Origin: Acidobacteria bacterium Ga0077534
GTDB lineage: Bacteria > Acidobacteriota > Blastocatellia > Pyrinomonadales > Pyrinomonadaceae
DNA length: 64,000 nt
Reading direction: 5' to 3'
Assembly (NCBI GenBank): GCA_001464455.1
Contig: LNEI01000004.1
Span: 1-64,000 of the forward strand
Both the position numbers and the translations under genes were made by a program. The notes beneath the pieces are model-generated. The model saw nothing but the letters and a program-made list of their open reading frames with translations, ran no database searches and was not told the origin of the DNA. Positions 29,444 through 38,869 of this stretch are shown here, one piece after another. Every line of letters starts with the position of its first letter. The first letter of the stretch is position 1.

Positions 29444-31915
29444 ATGAAAGATTCGCGCGAAATAATCAGGACCCCGATACATGACGCAGGCGATATCCTG
29501 CGCGACCTCGAGGCGTATCCGACAGGACACTATCCGTCCTATCGTGACAACCAGGCAGGAACGGGGTTTCAGCTTGTCGATTACTGGCGGGCGATCCGCA
29601 AGCGTCTATGGCTCGTTATCGGTATCGCCGTATTGATGACAACACTCGCCGCGATCTATATGGCCCGTCGGCCGGATATTTATCAGGCGACGGCTCAGGT
29701 TCGGGTCGACCTGGAGCAGGTTAACCCGGATCTTGTCACCAGCGACCGACAGCGTTCCGTCCTTAATGCCGATCCGGCGTACATCAATACGCAGCTTCAG
29801 TTGCTGGGCAGCGACAGCCTTATCCGCCGCGTTATAAAGGAGCATAACCTCGATTCAAACAAGGAATTTCAGCAGGCTCGAGCAGAGGAGTCAGTTTCGG
29901 CGTGGCGTTCGATGCTGCGATCGTTAGGACTTGCAACGGACGAAGCAGAGCAAAAGAATAAGAAAAGCTCAGTCGAGTCGCTACAGGAATCGCTTGGCAA
30001 CGCCGAAGAAATGGCTGAGGCGATACGCCTCGCTCCTTATGTCGAGGCGATAAAACGAAATCTGCAGACCGAGCCGATCCGCGAATCGCGTACGACCTTT
30101 AAGGATACGCGCCTCATCGCCATCAATTATCGCCACACCGACCCTGATCTCGCCGCTTTCGTCGTAAACGCGATCGCAAAAACTTTTACGGACCAGAATC
30201 AAGAGCGACGAACTGGTATAAGCCGAAAGACCAACGACTTTCTCGCCGAGCGGATCTCCGCCGTCGAATCGGACATTAAACGCGATGAGCAGGCACTCGT
30301 CGATCTGAACCAGAAAGCCGGCATTGTAAAGACAGAGGGCGAGCAAACCATCGTTTCCGACCGTTTGAGCGGGCTAAATCGCGATCTGCTAGTTGCCGAA
30401 TTCGAGCGAAAGAATGCCGAAGCGAACTTCCTAACCGTTCAAAAATCCCCGGAAAGAGCTAAGGCTTTAGCCGAGGCGGAATCGGCTAGGTTCATCACCG
30501 AACAACAGGCAAGCCTTCGCAGCCTCGAGATCGAGACGGTCAAGCAAACGGCACTGCTGAAACAGCAGCGTGCCCTTCGATTGCAGGAATTTCTCGAAAC
30601 CGCTCCCGAGATAACCGAGATCGATGCACAGATCAAGAGCTATCAAGATTCTCTAAGCACCGCGACCGAAAAGAGCCGCCGCGACATCGAAACATACCGG
30701 GCAAATTCGACGAAGGTTCTACTCGAAAATCTGCGGACAAAATATCTCCAAGCACAGGACAAAGAGAACAAGATCCGCATCGATTTTAATAAACAATTCG
30801 GTGAGGCACAGGGCCAGAGTCAAAGTGCGGTCAGCATCCGGCTTCTTCAGCAAAACATCGAGACCAACAAGGGATTTCTCGATAACCTTCGAAAACAGCA
30901 AAGCGGGAACGACGTCGCTTCGCAGGGCTCGGACAATAACATTAGCGTCAGCGATCAGGCTATTCCGCCCAAGGTCCCTGTATCGCCGCGACGGCTTGCG
31001 ACTGTCGCCGCCGCTCTGGTTTTGTCCACGCTGTTTGGGATGGGACTCGCGTTGTTTCTCGAGTATCTTGACGATACGATCAGGACGACCGAAGAGATCG
31101 AAAACTACCTGCAGCTTCCGGCTCTCGCCGCTATACCGTCAATCGATTCGGTTCCAAAGCGAAAACTTTTGCTGGTTGGTGCTGGTGACGGAGACGATGA
31201 TTCGCCGCAAACGCCTTTGCTGATCTCGGCCGATTCGCGCTCGTCGCTGGCTGAGGCCTATCGCCATCTGCGAACTTCGATCCTGCTTTCGACCGCCGGA
31301 CACGCTCCAAAATCGCTGCTCATCTCGTCGAGTCTACCGTCCGAAGGCAAATCGACGATCGCCACGAACACGGCGATCAGCCTCGCTCAAACCGGTGCGA
31401 AGGTTCTGATCATCGACGCCGATATGCGTCGCCCGCGGTTGCACTCGATCTTCAACATGAAGAATGGCGAAGGCCTCAGCTCGCTGCTCGCAAGCGAACT
31501 AGCTGACACCGACGTGATGGACTCGATCAAGCAGGACGACAAAACGAAGCTGTTCGTGATGACGTCGGGCCCGATCCCGCCGAATCCGGCCGAGTTGATC
31601 GGCTCCGAGCAGATGATCTCGCTGCTGCGTATCCTCAACAGCAAATTCACCCACATCGTCATCGATTCGCCGCCGATCGCGTCATTTACCGATGGCGTCC
31701 TGATCGCCTCAATGGTCGACGGCGTTATCCTCGTCGTCCATGCAGGCAAGTCTTCACGCCAGGTGGTCCGCCGTTCGCGCCAAATGCTGCAGGAGATCGG
31801 GGCTAAAATATTCGGCGTCGTCCTAAACAACGTTAACCTGAACAACAAAGACAATTATTACTACTACCAGAGCTACTATCACCGAAGCACTTACACCGAG
31901 AGAGACGAGGGCTGA
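29444..31915 (+). CDS. Polysaccharide co-polymerase and tyrosine autokinase (Wzc-like)
   Basis: 823 residues. A Wzz domain with the first membrane helix (about 50-68) leads to a long periplasmic coiled coil (about 230-490), a second helix (about 520-545) and a BY-kinase domain. That has Walker A LPSEGKSTIATN (near 630), Walker A' LIIDADMRRPRLHS (near 655) and Walker B HIVIDSPP (near 737). The tail has a Tyr cluster (DNYYYYQSYYH), the autophosphorylation sites. It controls chain length and export. TTG at 29441 or ATG at 29444 could start; I chose the ATG. No phosphatase partner is in the window. Confidence 0.93.
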   Translation: MKDSREIIRTPIHDAGDILRDLEAYPTGHYPSYRDNQAGTGFQLVDYWRAIRKRLWLVIGIAVLMTTLAAIYMARRPDIYQATAQVRVDLEQVNPDLVTSDRQRSVLNADPAYINTQLQLLGSDSLIRRVIKEHNLDSNKEFQQARAEESVSAWRSMLRSLGLATDEAEQKNKKSSVESLQESLGNAEEMAEAIRLAPYVEAIKRNLQTEPIRESRTTFKDTRLIAINYRHTDPDLAAFVVNAIAKTFTDQNQERRTGISRKTNDFLAERISAVESDIKRDEQALVDLNQKAGIVKTEGEQTIVSDRLSGLNRDLLVAEFERKNAEANFLTVQKSPERAKALAEAESARFITEQQASLRSLEIETVKQTALLKQQRALRLQEFLETAPEITEIDAQIKSYQDSLSTATEKSRRDIETYRANSTKVLLENLRTKYLQAQDKENKIRIDFNKQFGEAQGQSQSAVSIRLLQQNIETNKGFLDNLRKQQSGNDVASQGSDNNISVSDQAIPPKVPVSPRRLATVAAALVLSTLFGMGLALFLEYLDDTIRTTEEIENYLQLPALAAIPSIDSVPKRKLLLVGAGDGDDDSPQTPLLISADSRSSLAEAYRHLRTSILLSTAGHAPKSLLISSSLPSEGKSTIATNTAISLAQTGAKVLIIDADMRRPRLHSIFNMKNGEGLSSLLASELADTDVMDSIKQDDKTKLFVMTSGPIPPNPAELIGSEQMISLLRILNSKFTHIVIDSPPIASFTDGVLIASMVDGVILVVHAGKSSRQVVRRSRQMLQEIGAKIFGVVLNNVNLNNKDNYYYYQSYYHRSTYTERDEG

Positions 31916-31944
31916 TCTGATAACTGCGGTGAGATTCGCTGGCA

Positions 31945-32901
31945 ATGCATAAAAACAAGAGGATCTACATTGCCGGTTCCGGCGGAATGGTCGGAAGCTC
32001 GATTCGTCGTGAGCTTGAAAGCAGAGGCTGCCGCTCACTGCAAACACCGGCATCCAGCGAACTCGACCTTATTGATCAACGAGCCGTTCGAGCTTTCTTC
32101 TCCGAGAAAAAGCCGGAGATCGTGATCCTCGCCGCAGCAAAAGTTGGCGGAATTCTCGCAAACGACACCCACCGGGCCGAGTTTTTGTATAACAATCTCA
32201 TGATCGAGGCCAATGTTATTCACGAGGCTCAAGGGGCTGGTGTCGAGAAGCTGATCTTTCTCGGAAGCTCCTGCATTTATCCGCGAAATGCCGTTCAGCC
32301 GATCACAGAAGAGGCCCTTCTCACAGGCGTTCTGGAGTCGACAAACGAGCCCTACGCCATCGCCAAGATCGCGGGCGTAAAGCTCTGCGAAAGCTATTTC
32401 CGTCAATACGGAGCAAATTTCTACTCCGTTATGCCGACCAATCTCTACGGGCGCAATGACAATTTTGATCTCGACACATCTCACGTTATCCCGGCACTGA
32501 TACGAAAGTTTCACACTGCAAAGATAGAAAACCGTGCGAATGTTACGGTTTGGGGCACAGGGAAGCCGCTTCGAGAATTTTTGTATGTTGACGATCTCGC
32601 AAACGCGATCGCCTTTCTCGTCGAGAATGTAGACGCTCGCGATATCTATGGCGACGGTGTGTCGCATGTTAATATTGGCGTCGGCAAGGATATCGAGATC
32701 GGCGAGTTGGCAAGCTTGATCGCACAGATCGTGGGCTTCGACGGCCATATCGTATTCGACACCAGCAAACCAGACGGTACGCCGCGGAAGCTGCTCGATA
32801 CTTCGCGTATGTCCAGAATGGGATGGACTCACACGACATCGCTTGCGGAAGGATTAAGGAAGACATACGACTGGTTTTTGAGCGCGAATCCCGTCAGTTA
32901 A
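31945..32901 (+). CDS. fcl: GDP-L-fucose synthase
   Basis: 318 residues of the extended SDR family. The NADP-binding motif GSGGMVGSSI lies near the start, FLGSSCIYPRNA carries catalytic Ser and Cys, and EPYAIAKIAG carries the Tyr-x-x-x-Lys pair. It does the 3,5-epimerisation and 4-reduction of GDP-4-keto-6-deoxymannose to GDP-L-fucose. Paired with gmd 6 bp downstream, it supplies an L-fucose donor for this glycan. The pair order (fcl then gmd) is reversed compared with many loci. Confidence 0.92.
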   Translation: MHKNKRIYIAGSGGMVGSSIRRELESRGCRSLQTPASSELDLIDQRAVRAFFSEKKPEIVILAAAKVGGILANDTHRAEFLYNNLMIEANVIHEAQGAGVEKLIFLGSSCIYPRNAVQPITEEALLTGVLESTNEPYAIAKIAGVKLCESYFRQYGANFYSVMPTNLYGRNDNFDLDTSHVIPALIRKFHTAKIENRANVTVWGTGKPLREFLYVDDLANAIAFLVENVDARDIYGDGVSHVNIGVGKDIEIGELASLIAQIVGFDGHIVFDTSKPDGTPRKLLDTSRMSRMGWTHTTSLAEGLRKTYDWFLSANPVS

Positions 32902-32907
32902 CTTGAG

Positions 32908-34014
32908 ATGAAGAAAGCACTTATCACCGGGATCACTGGGCAGGACGGCAGCTATCTGACCGAGATCCTGCTCGAAAAAGGCTATGAGGTCCATGGCATT
33001 ATTCGCAAATCCAGTTCCTTCAATACCGGGCGAATAGATCATCTTTACCGCGATCCCGAGATCCTCGACAAGACCCTTTTCCTCCACTACGGCGATCTGA
33101 TCGACCCGAGCAGCCTCAACCGCCTGCTCGAAAAGATAGAACCGGATGAGATCTACAATCTGGCCGCCCAGAGTCACGTCAAAGTCTCTTTCGAGATACC
33201 CGATTATACGGCTCAGGTTGACGCTCTTGGAACTTTGCGATTCCTGGATGCGATCAGGGAGACGGGGTTGCGACAGGTCAAATTCTACCAGGCGTCTACC
33301 TCCGAACTCTTCGGAAAGGTGCAGGAGACCCCGCAAAATGAACGCACGCCGTTCTATCCGCGCTCGCCCTATGGCGTTTCAAAATTATTTGCTTACTGGA
33401 CGATCGTAAATTATCGCGAGGCGTACGATATGTTCGCGTGCAACGGTATCTTGTTTAATCACGAATCTCCTCGCCGCGGCAATACCTTTGTAACCAAAAA
33501 GATCACGCGGGCAGTCGCTCAGATGGTTCATGGAACCGGTGGCAAGCTAACCCTCGGCAATCTGGACGCGACCCGCGATTGGGGTTACGCTCCGGAATTC
33601 TGCGAGGGAATGTGGCGTATCTTACAGCAGGAAACTGCCGATGATTTTGTGCTAGCAACCGGTGAAACGCATTCCGTAAGGGAATTTGTGGTGGAAGTCC
33701 TCGATAACATTGGCATTCAGCTAACGTGGTCGGGCAAAGCCGAGAACGAAACGGGTACGATATCGGGCATCGATCCGTCGGTGCTCAAAGATAAATTTGG
33801 GATCGATTTTCTTCCTATCAGCGAAGGCGATGTCATCGTGGGCATCGACCCAAACTACTATCGCCCGACCGAGGTCGATTCACTGATCGGCGATGCCGCG
33901 AAAGCGGAGCGTCTACTGGGATGGAAAGCTAAGACCAAATTCAAGGAACTTACACGCCTCATGATCGAAGCGGATATCGAAGCCGGACAACGCCGGTCGA
34001 GCGATCTTGGATAA
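32908..34014 (+). CDS. gmd: GDP-mannose 4,6-dehydratase
   Basis: 368 residues. [17 protein letters not shown] is the cofactor motif, STSELFGK carries the catalytic Thr/Ser-Glu region, and [15 protein letters not shown] carries the Tyr-x-x-x-Lys pair; [16 protein letters not shown] is diagnostic for the family. It forms GDP-4-keto-6-deoxy-D-mannose, the substrate of the fcl product just upstream. Its stop codon shares one base with the start of the next glycosyltransferase. Confidence 0.96.
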   Translation: MKKALITGITGQDGSYLTEILLEKGYEVHGIIRKSSSFNTGRIDHLYRDPEILDKTLFLHYGDLIDPSSLNRLLEKIEPDEIYNLAAQSHVKVSFEIPDYTAQVDALGTLRFLDAIRETGLRQVKFYQASTSELFGKVQETPQNERTPFYPRSPYGVSKLFAYWTIVNYREAYDMFACNGILFNHESPRRGNTFVTKKITRAVAQMVHGTGGKLTLGNLDATRDWGYAPEFCEGMWRILQQETADDFVLATGETHSVREFVVEVLDNIGIQLTWSGKAENETGTISGIDPSVLKDKFGIDFLPISEGDVIVGIDPNYYRPTEVDSLIGDAAKAERLLGWKAKTKFKELTRLMIEADIEAGQRRSSDLG

Positions 34015-34970
34015 TGCCGCTAAATGTCGAAATCGTAACTCCGGTGCATAACCGCCGCGAAGAAACGCTGCAATGCCTGCGCAGCATCGCCCGCTCCGAT
34101 TCTGCCGGGCTTCGGCTCCACGTCATCGTCGTCGATGACGGTTCGACGGATGGAACGGCCGAGGCTATCGCAAACGAATTTCCCGATGTCGAGATCGTAA
34201 CGGGCGACGGCAACTTGTGGTACACCGCGGGCACAAATCGTGGCATATCTGCGGCTTTGCTTCATGAACCGGACTACATTCTTGCGATCAACAACGATCA
34301 GATCTTCGACGAGAAATGCATTGTAAATCTCGTAGAATGTGCCGAACGATATCCCCGATCTGTAGTCGGCGGGCTCCTGTTAAACTGGGAAACGCCGCAC
34401 AAGATCTTTCAGATATCGCCGCGGTGGGAAACATTGAAAGGCGGCTTTCGTCACTGGTACAACCAAACCGTTTGGACGATACCCGAGAGGCCATGGGAAG
34501 TTGAGATTATCGTCGGGAACTGCGTTCTATACCCGGCGGCGGCAGTAAGTGAAGTTGGCTTGATGGATGAGAAGCGGCTGCCACAATTTGGCGATGCGGA
34601 ATACACCCCTCGGATGCGGCGGGCCGGCTGGAGACTCATGATCGAACCGCGTGCACGGGTTTTTTGCAAGCCCAACGATGTGATCACAGGATTTCGCCGT
34701 CTTCCATTCGGCAAAAAGATGCGTGTTCTTTTTACCGATCCACACAGCGGATACTCGCTACGAAGGCGTTTTTACTCGAATTACCTGGGTGCGCCGAGCC
34801 GATTACAGGGATTGATCTCGCTTCCGATATCGATCGCACGAATTCTCGCCGGCCGGAGCTACGAATCAAGCTGGGCAATAACGCAGCCGGAATCGCCGCT
34901 AGCCGAGACTTTTGCGTCAGTGGTGGTTAAGTCGGAAGCCTCGAAGTTTCCCGTCGCCAACGGCGACTAA
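34014..34970 (+). CDS. Glycosyltransferase family 2
   Basis: 318 residues with a GT-A fold. The N-terminal strand IVTPVHNRREETLQCL is followed by VVDDGSTDGTAEAI (nucleotide-binding Asp pair), AINNDQIFDE (metal-binding region) and a GDAEYTPRMRRAGW motif near 200 that fits the acceptor site. It resembles rhamnosyltransferase-like GT2 enzymes; donor and acceptor are unknown. The last residues, VANGD and the stop codon, are encoded by the palindromic element at 34953-35173, so the original C-terminus was probably different. Confidence 0.88.
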   Translation: MPLNVEIVTPVHNRREETLQCLRSIARSDSAGLRLHVIVVDDGSTDGTAEAIANEFPDVEIVTGDGNLWYTAGTNRGISAALLHEPDYILAINNDQIFDEKCIVNLVECAERYPRSVVGGLLLNWETPHKIFQISPRWETLKGGFRHWYNQTVWTIPERPWEVEIIVGNCVLYPAAAVSEVGLMDEKRLPQFGDAEYTPRMRRAGWRLMIEPRARVFCKPNDVITGFRRLPFGKKMRVLFTDPHSGYSLRRRFYSNYLGAPSRLQGLISLPISIARILAGRSYESSWAITQPESPLAETFASVVVKSEASKFPVANGD

Positions 34971-35173
34971 CATTAAAGCCTATGGTGGAATGAGCGTTAG
35001 CGAATGGAACCCTAGGTTGGGGATGGAAAGGATTTCGCTCGCTGGAGGCGAGCTAGAAATAGATCGCGATCGTTCGTCCCCTTCAGGGACCCAACAATGT
35101 TGCCGACCTAACCTAGGGTTTCGCTCGAAGACTCGCTTAACCCTAGGCTTTAATGTTTGTCGCCGTTGGCGAC
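34953..35173. mobile_element. Palindromic element family A, copy 1 (MITE-like)
   Basis: 221 bases. Each end is a self-palindrome (GTCGCCAACGGCGAC), then CATTAAAGCCTA; the two ends are near-perfect inverted copies about 35 bases long. Inside are smaller palindromes (CTCGCTGGAGGCGAG and CGTCCCCTTCAGGGACC) and the ACCCTAGG motif repeated in both orientations. Two more copies lie at 43657-43867 and 50041-50259. It has no gene. The left end overlaps the 3' end of the GT2 gene. Confidence 0.8.
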
Positions 35174-35248
35174 CAGACTATTCGGCGAGGCTCTCATCAT
35201 CGTTCATTAAAACGCGTGATGCGTAAACCCGTTTTTTTAAGCGACCAA

Positions 35249-36466
35249 ATGTCACCTTACCCTAAACGAACCATCATCTTCCTGTGGACCTATCTCGAAT
35301 GGGGCGGTGCTCAGGTGTACATGATGGCGATCATGAAGGAAGCTCTTGCGGAATGGGATGTGGTCGTTGCCTTGCCCCGCGGCTCATCGCCCGAGGTTGT
35401 CGGCTATCTGGAGCAGATCGGCGTGCAGATCGATCTCCTCGATGTGGCGCTCGATCACGACGCTGCTCCAAACATCGGACGAAAGCTGGAACGCCAGTCA
35501 AACCGGATCAAGACCGAACTCGCCGTCCTCAAATATCTTAGAAAGTATGACCTGAAGAACAGCATTCTCCACATCGAGATAAGTCCGTGGCAATCCTGGC
35601 AATTCCTTGCGGTGCTGTCGCGTCGCGGAGCGAATTTTTTTGTCACGATGCACAATGCGATCTCTGGCTCGGCCGTGCGTGAAACGATCTGGAAAATGCG
35701 GATGCACTTCGTCTCGAGGCTTCGCGGCTTTCATATTTTCGCTTCGAATCAGGACACGAAAAACAAAATAAAGCCGCTCGTATCGCCGAAATTCTGGGAT
35801 GACATCGCCGTCACATATACCTGCGTCGACCCGCGTCAGATCGACGCCGTGCTCAAAAATGGGCGATCGAGAGGCGAGATCAGGGAGAAACACAATATCG
35901 ATGCCGACAAATTCCTCGTCCTCTGCGTCGGCCAGTTCATCGACCGAAAGGGAAGGTGGATATTCCTGGAAGCTGCCAAAAATCTGAGTGAGGATAATGA
36001 CATCGCCTTCGTCTGGCTCACGCCCAAACAACCGAGCGACGAGGATCAGGAACGGATCAACGGCTACGGGCTAAAGAATTTTGAAATTCGACTCTCCAGT
36101 GAAACCGGAAAAACGCGTGAGGAAATTCTTGAATTTTTCCGCGTCGCCGATGTTTTCGCCCTGCCGAGCTTTGTCGAAGGCTTGCCGATCGCCTTGCTCG
36201 AAGCGATGGCACTTGGCATTCCGAGCATTTCGACCAACGTTTATGCAATTCCCGAGGCTGTAAAGGACCACGAAACCGGAATTCTGATCGAAGCGGGCGA
36301 CGCCGATGCCCTCGCCGCGGCCATTCGAGAGCTAAAACAGGATGAGGCATTGCGCAAAAAGATCGCCGAGAACGGCCGCGAGCTGGTTATCAAACATTTC
36401 GATGAACGCGTCGCCTCACAGATAGCTATCGCAAAATACAAGGAGTGTTTCGCCGATGCCGAGTGA
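35249..36466 (+). CDS. Glycosyltransferase family 4 (GT-B)
   Basis: 405 residues from the ATG at 35249, just before the first strand (KRTIIFLWTYLEWGGAQVYM). ATGs at 35219 and 35153 are in frame, but the latter lies inside the palindromic element and neither adds a family feature. The C-terminal Rossmann domain has FLVLCVGQFIDRKGRWIFLE and the E-x7-E site FALPSFVEGLPIALLEAMAL, which binds the sugar nucleotide. Part of the glycan assembly line; sugar specificity unknown. It overlaps the flippase gene by 11 bases. Confidence 0.88.
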   Translation: MSPYPKRTIIFLWTYLEWGGAQVYMMAIMKEALAEWDVVVALPRGSSPEVVGYLEQIGVQIDLLDVALDHDAAPNIGRKLERQSNRIKTELAVLKYLRKYDLKNSILHIEISPWQSWQFLAVLSRRGANFFVTMHNAISGSAVRETIWKMRMHFVSRLRGFHIFASNQDTKNKIKPLVSPKFWDDIAVTYTCVDPRQIDAVLKNGRSRGEIREKHNIDADKFLVLCVGQFIDRKGRWIFLEAAKNLSEDNDIAFVWLTPKQPSDEDQERINGYGLKNFEIRLSSETGKTREEILEFFRVADVFALPSFVEGLPIALLEAMALGIPSISTNVYAIPEAVKDHETGILIEAGDADALAAAIRELKQDEALRKKIAENGRELVIKHFDERVASQIAIAKYKECFADAE

Positions 36467-37964
36467 AAAGGTGGTGACGCAGCGAACATTCTTCAAAAAC
36501 AGCCTGCTCGGGCTGCTTTCCTGGCTGTTGCCGATCATCCCGACATTTGTTGCAACGCCCATTGTCGTCAAAACGCTCGGCAATGAGCAGTACGGCGTAC
36601 TTGTTGTAATAATTGGGTTTATAAGCTATTTCTTCACGACCGCGATAGGCAAGGTCGCTGCGAAATATGTCGCCGAATATACCGCGACCGGTGAGAAAGA
36701 AAAGATATCGCCTGTCATCTCCGGCACGCTCATATTTGGTTTTGTCACTACGCTTGCGGGTTCGCTGATCACGGTTTTCCTCGCCCGATTCATCGTCGAG
36801 CGAGTGCTTTTCATCGAGCCCGTACTTCAGGATCAGGCGGTCACCGGCCTGTATCTCGCTGCCGCAACGATCATCGCCATCGTCATCGGACAAGTCTTTC
36901 AGCTCGTACTTCAGGGCCTTCACCGCTTCGACCGTTTTCTGTTGCTCGCAAATTTGAGCAGTGTATCGTTCAGCCTTGGCAGCATCGTGTTGGTCTTGCT
37001 CGGTTACGGCATCGTCGCCCTTCTCTGGTGGAATCTTGTAACGTGGCTGATCGTCTGCGCCGCTTCGTATCTGGCAGCCAAAAAGGCCTTGCCCGAGTTC
37101 AGATTTACGCTAAAGGTCGGCACGCCGGTCTTCCGTTTAGTGGTCAGCTACGGTCTCAGCCTGATGGCGTATCAGCTTTTTGGCAACGTCCTGCTCCTCT
37201 TCGAACGCGGTTGGATAATGAGCCAGTTCGGAGGCGAGGCTCTGACGTTTTACGTCATCCCGATGTCACTCGCGATGTACGTCCATATGTTTGTAGCGAG
37301 CCTCGTCCTCGCAATGTTTCCCAAGGTAAACGAACTCCTCGACCGCCCCGAACAGCTTGCACGGCTCTACACGAGAGCTACAAAGGTTGTCGCCGCTCTG
37401 GTTTTCTTCGCCTTAGCATCAGCGATTGGCGGCGGTTTTGTCTTTCTAAACCTTTGGCTCGGCGAGACTTACGCGGTTGCGTCGTATTCGCTGTTGATCA
37501 TCCACACGGTTACGTTCTCGATACTCGGTATCCATACCGTCGCGTGGCAAATCGCAGACAGTTTTCGCTCCGCCCGCGTAAACGCATTTGCAACCATGGC
37601 CTGGATGCTCGTCGCGATCGGTCTCATGCTCGCCTTGAGTCCCTCGATGAACTCAACCGGTTCCGCCGTTGCACGGCTCGCAGGAGTTGCGGCATTTATT
37701 TTTGCTATTTTCTACACGGAACATCGCTTTCTAGGCGGCGTGTTCGGTAAATTCTGGATAGGTACACTTGCTCGAACATTGCTGGCTGCCGCTCTCGCCG
37801 TCGCAGTACAGGCATCAACGCTTTCGCTTACAGGCGGCTCATGGTTTGGGCTCGTACTGGCCGTTTCGATCAGCGGGGTCGTCTATCTATGGGTCTTGCT
37901 GTTGACCGACTACCTTAACAGCGATGACCGAAGGATCCTCAAGGAGACCTTCAGAAAGACATAG
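36456..37964 (+). CDS. Wzx-like polysaccharide flippase (MOP family)
   Basis: 502 residues with about 12-14 membrane helices spread over the full length, opening with FFKNSLLGLLSWLLPIIPTF and VATPIVVKTLGNEQYGVLVV, the typical start of polysaccharide flippases of the MOP superfamily. It should move the undecaprenyl-linked repeat unit across the inner membrane. The start lies 11 bases inside the preceding glycosyltransferase, implying translational coupling. Together with the Wzy-like gene at 38870 and Wzc it defines a Wzx/Wzy-dependent pathway. Confidence 0.88.
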   Translation: MPSEKVVTQRTFFKNSLLGLLSWLLPIIPTFVATPIVVKTLGNEQYGVLVVIIGFISYFFTTAIGKVAAKYVAEYTATGEKEKISPVISGTLIFGFVTTLAGSLITVFLARFIVERVLFIEPVLQDQAVTGLYLAAATIIAIVIGQVFQLVLQGLHRFDRFLLLANLSSVSFSLGSIVLVLLGYGIVALLWWNLVTWLIVCAASYLAAKKALPEFRFTLKVGTPVFRLVVSYGLSLMAYQLFGNVLLLFERGWIMSQFGGEALTFYVIPMSLAMYVHMFVASLVLAMFPKVNELLDRPEQLARLYTRATKVVAALVFFALASAIGGGFVFLNLWLGETYAVASYSLLIIHTVTFSILGIHTVAWQIADSFRSARVNAFATMAWMLVAIGLMLALSPSMNSTGSAVARLAGVAAFIFAIFYTEHRFLGGVFGKFWIGTLARTLLAAALAVAVQASTLSLTGGSWFGLVLAVSISGVVYLWVLLLTDYLNSDDRRILKETFRKT

Positions 37965-37999
37965 TCCCGATTATTAAGTCTTTCTGCTAACATTTACCG

Positions 38000-38671
38000 A
38001 TGCCTGCGGACTTTCAATTAGTACAACGTCTTGACCTCATCCGCGATCTGAGTCGCGGCAAGCGCGTGCTGCATCTTGGCTGTACCAACTGGCCGTATAC
38101 CCTAGAATCCCTCAAAAACAACATGCTACTGCATAGCGACCTCGAAGAGATCGCGGCCGAGGTCGTCGGCATCGACGCAGACAAAGAGGGAATCGAGGTT
38201 CTTAAAGATAATGGCTCAAAAAACCTATACGTTACCGATCTCGAACATCTCGAAGATCTTGAGCTAGATCAAACTTTCGACGTGATAATCGCCGGTGAGA
38301 TGATCGAACATCTCAATAATCCTGGGCTTTTCCTCAGCGGCATCAAGCGTTTCATGAACGCGGAAACGCAGTTAGTGCTGACGACCATCAACGCCTATTG
38401 CGGCATGCGTTTCTGGCTGTATGGCCTCAGAGGAAAGCGAGGGCGGCAGGAATTCGTTCACCCGGACCACGTCGCGTACTACTCGTACTCAACCCTAAAG
38501 CTTCTGATCGAACGTCACGGCCTGCGCGTCGAAAGCTTTTTGTTCTATGATGTAGGTAACGAGCACCGGCCGCACAATCGCTGGTTTGCTAACCTGATAA
38601 ACGATGTATCGGTCAAGATCGCCCCGCAATGGGCGGACGGATTGATCGCGGTATGTCGGTTAGAGAAGTAA
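38000..38671 (+). CDS. Class I SAM-dependent methyltransferase
   Basis: 223 residues. Motif I is RVLHLGCTNWPYT (near 27), the acidic end of strand 2 is VVGIDADKEGIE, and the motif FDVIIAGEMIEHLNNPGLFL (near 94) is typical of Methyltransf_11/23 proteins. It might methylate a sugar of the polysaccharide, possibly as a cap; this is inferred only from location. It follows the flippase by 35 bp and ends directly before a family B repeat. Confidence 0.8.
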   Translation: MPADFQLVQRLDLIRDLSRGKRVLHLGCTNWPYTLESLKNNMLLHSDLEEIAAEVVGIDADKEGIEVLKDNGSKNLYVTDLEHLEDLELDQTFDVIIAGEMIEHLNNPGLFLSGIKRFMNAETQLVLTTINAYCGMRFWLYGLRGKRGRQEFVHPDHVAYYSYSTLKLLIERHGLRVESFLFYDVGNEHRPHNRWFANLINDVSVKIAPQWADGLIAVCRLEK

Positions 38672-38673
38672 AA

Positions 38674-38857
38674 CTCCCCTCCTGGACAGGAGGGGTGGCA
38701 GCCGCTTCGGCTGACGGGGTGGTTGATACCTCCACCGAATGAGAAGGACAATCTGGGTATGCTCAACGTAGTTCTTTCCAACATGACTTTAGAAACACGC
38801 ACGCCAAGCAACCGCCTGGGCCCGCAAAGCCGGTCCTCCCCTCCTGTCCAGAGGGGA
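38674..38857. repeat. Palindromic repeat family B, copy 1
   Basis: The left arm CTCCCCTCCTGGACAGGAGG, itself a hairpin, leads into GGCAGCCGCTTCGGCTGACG and GGGGTGGTTGA. The right side has GCCCGCAAAGCCGG and ends with CCCTCCTGTCCAGAGGGG. The centre is not conserved. Related units occur at 47424-47572 and three times inside the terminase gene. The unit separates the methyltransferase and polymerase genes and holds no gene. Confidence 0.8.
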
Positions 38858-38869
38858 ATTAGAATGTAG

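Noticed and set aside
37028-37750. Plus-strand open frame of 240 codons inside the flippase gene
   Set aside because: It is in another frame of a membrane-protein gene with many helices, and its translation is Arg/Ser-rich without family resemblance.
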